Part shown: piece by piece, positions 63,793 to 64,000 of the stretch
Position numbering within the stretch: the stretch's first letter is position 1
Layout: each line of letters opens with the position of its first letter
Assembly: GCA_002049455.2 (NCBI GenBank)
Contig: KV918968.1
Coordinates: 62,001-126,000, forward strand
DNA: 64,000 nt
Origin: Porphyra umbilicalis
Lineage: Eukaryota > Rhodophyta > Bangiophyceae > Bangiales > Bangiaceae
Direction of reading: 5' to 3'
Program-made: the position numbers and the translations under genes
Notes under the pieces: generated by a model
The model's database searches: none
Told to the model about the DNA's origin: nothing
The model's input: only the letters and a program-made list of their open reading frames with translations

Positions 63793-64000
63793 GTGGCGCC
63801 CCTGCTATTTTCTCGCTCCACCCCGCCGCCCGCCCCCCCGTGCCATCGACGGCTTCTTCCCCCCCCCTCCCCCTCTGTGGCCCCACATACCCCCCCTCCC
63901 CATCCACCGCGTCGCCGCCGCGCACGTGCGCATCGCGCAGCTCGGCCTCGAGTCTGCGCTGCGGCAAGCGACGACTGCCCAGCCAGCTTCGGCCGGTGGT
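63793..64000 (+). CDS. Possible exon running off the right edge
   Basis: The frame is open to the last base. It reads RPPPRAIDGFFPPPPPLWPH, then IHRVAAAHVRIAQLGLESAL, changing from a Pro-rich part to a plausible helix. Start and family are unknown, and the opposite strand is also open here, so this is weak. Confidence 0.25.
   Translation, partial: MAPLLFSRSTPPPAPPCHRRLLPPPSPSVAPHTPPPHPPRRRRARAHRAARPRVCAAASDDCPASFGRW

Overview
The window is eukaryotic nuclear DNA: GC-rich, gene-poor, with GT-AG introns and almost entirely made of transposable elements and tandem repeats. No rRNA, bacterial operon or CRISPR array is visible. The element mix (Ty1/Copia with tiny LTRs, chromovirus Ty3/Gypsy, PAT/Ngaro-type tyrosine-recombinase retroelements, Tc1/mariner-like and hAT DNA transposons) and the Ala/Arg/Pro-rich GC-biased sequence suggest an algal or protist genome. 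A bangiophyte red alga is my weak guess; nothing here proves it.

Left part (1-14,700). The 5' end of a minus-strand Copia element runs off the left edge. It is preceded by a short module with a tRNA-like T-arm. Then come a ~90-bp minisatellite, a decayed secreted-protein gene with five cysteine repeats (2413-3552), a decayed trihelix/SANT-like gene (3540-4462), a 2.1-kb 39-bp-period repeat that encodes 13-residue repeats on the minus strand (5528-7641), a decayed minus-strand gene, a 219-bp duplication, a TA-flanked MITE (10365-10657) and a Tc1/mariner-like transposase with one premature stop.

Middle (14,694-30,051). Fourteen monomers of exactly 405 bp form a satellite with a three-monomer higher-order order. 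About 5 kb of unassigned sequence follows, then a second Tc1/mariner-like pseudogene and parts of a spliced minus-strand host gene (26560-29755).

Right part (30,052-64,000). A nearly identical-ended PAT-type element (30052-35121, repeats A1-ORFs-B1-A2-B2) sits beside a hAT transposase gene. That hAT gene was split by an 18-kb chromovirus Gypsy (36444-54449; 651-bp LTRs; TSD GCGTC). The Gypsy was itself hit twice: by a whole-looking Copia (39101-44642; TSD CGCGT) and by a 1256-bp non-autonomous hAT element (50565-51820; 8-bp TSD). The latter carries a TA-flanked MITE (51235-51536). This gives four nested layers whose order of insertion can be read directly. The Gypsy also carries a long unrecognised ORF antisense to its own genes. 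Beyond it lie an old, heavily broken PAT-like copy (57105-61760) with a TIR element inserted in it, and unassigned sequence to the end.

The genes do not form one pathway. The window is a record of element turnover. Its most unusual points are the paired MITEs with covarying subterminal hairpins, the indel-free 405-bp satellite, the short-LTR Copia with a half-initiator-tRNA primer site, and the Gypsy antisense ORF.
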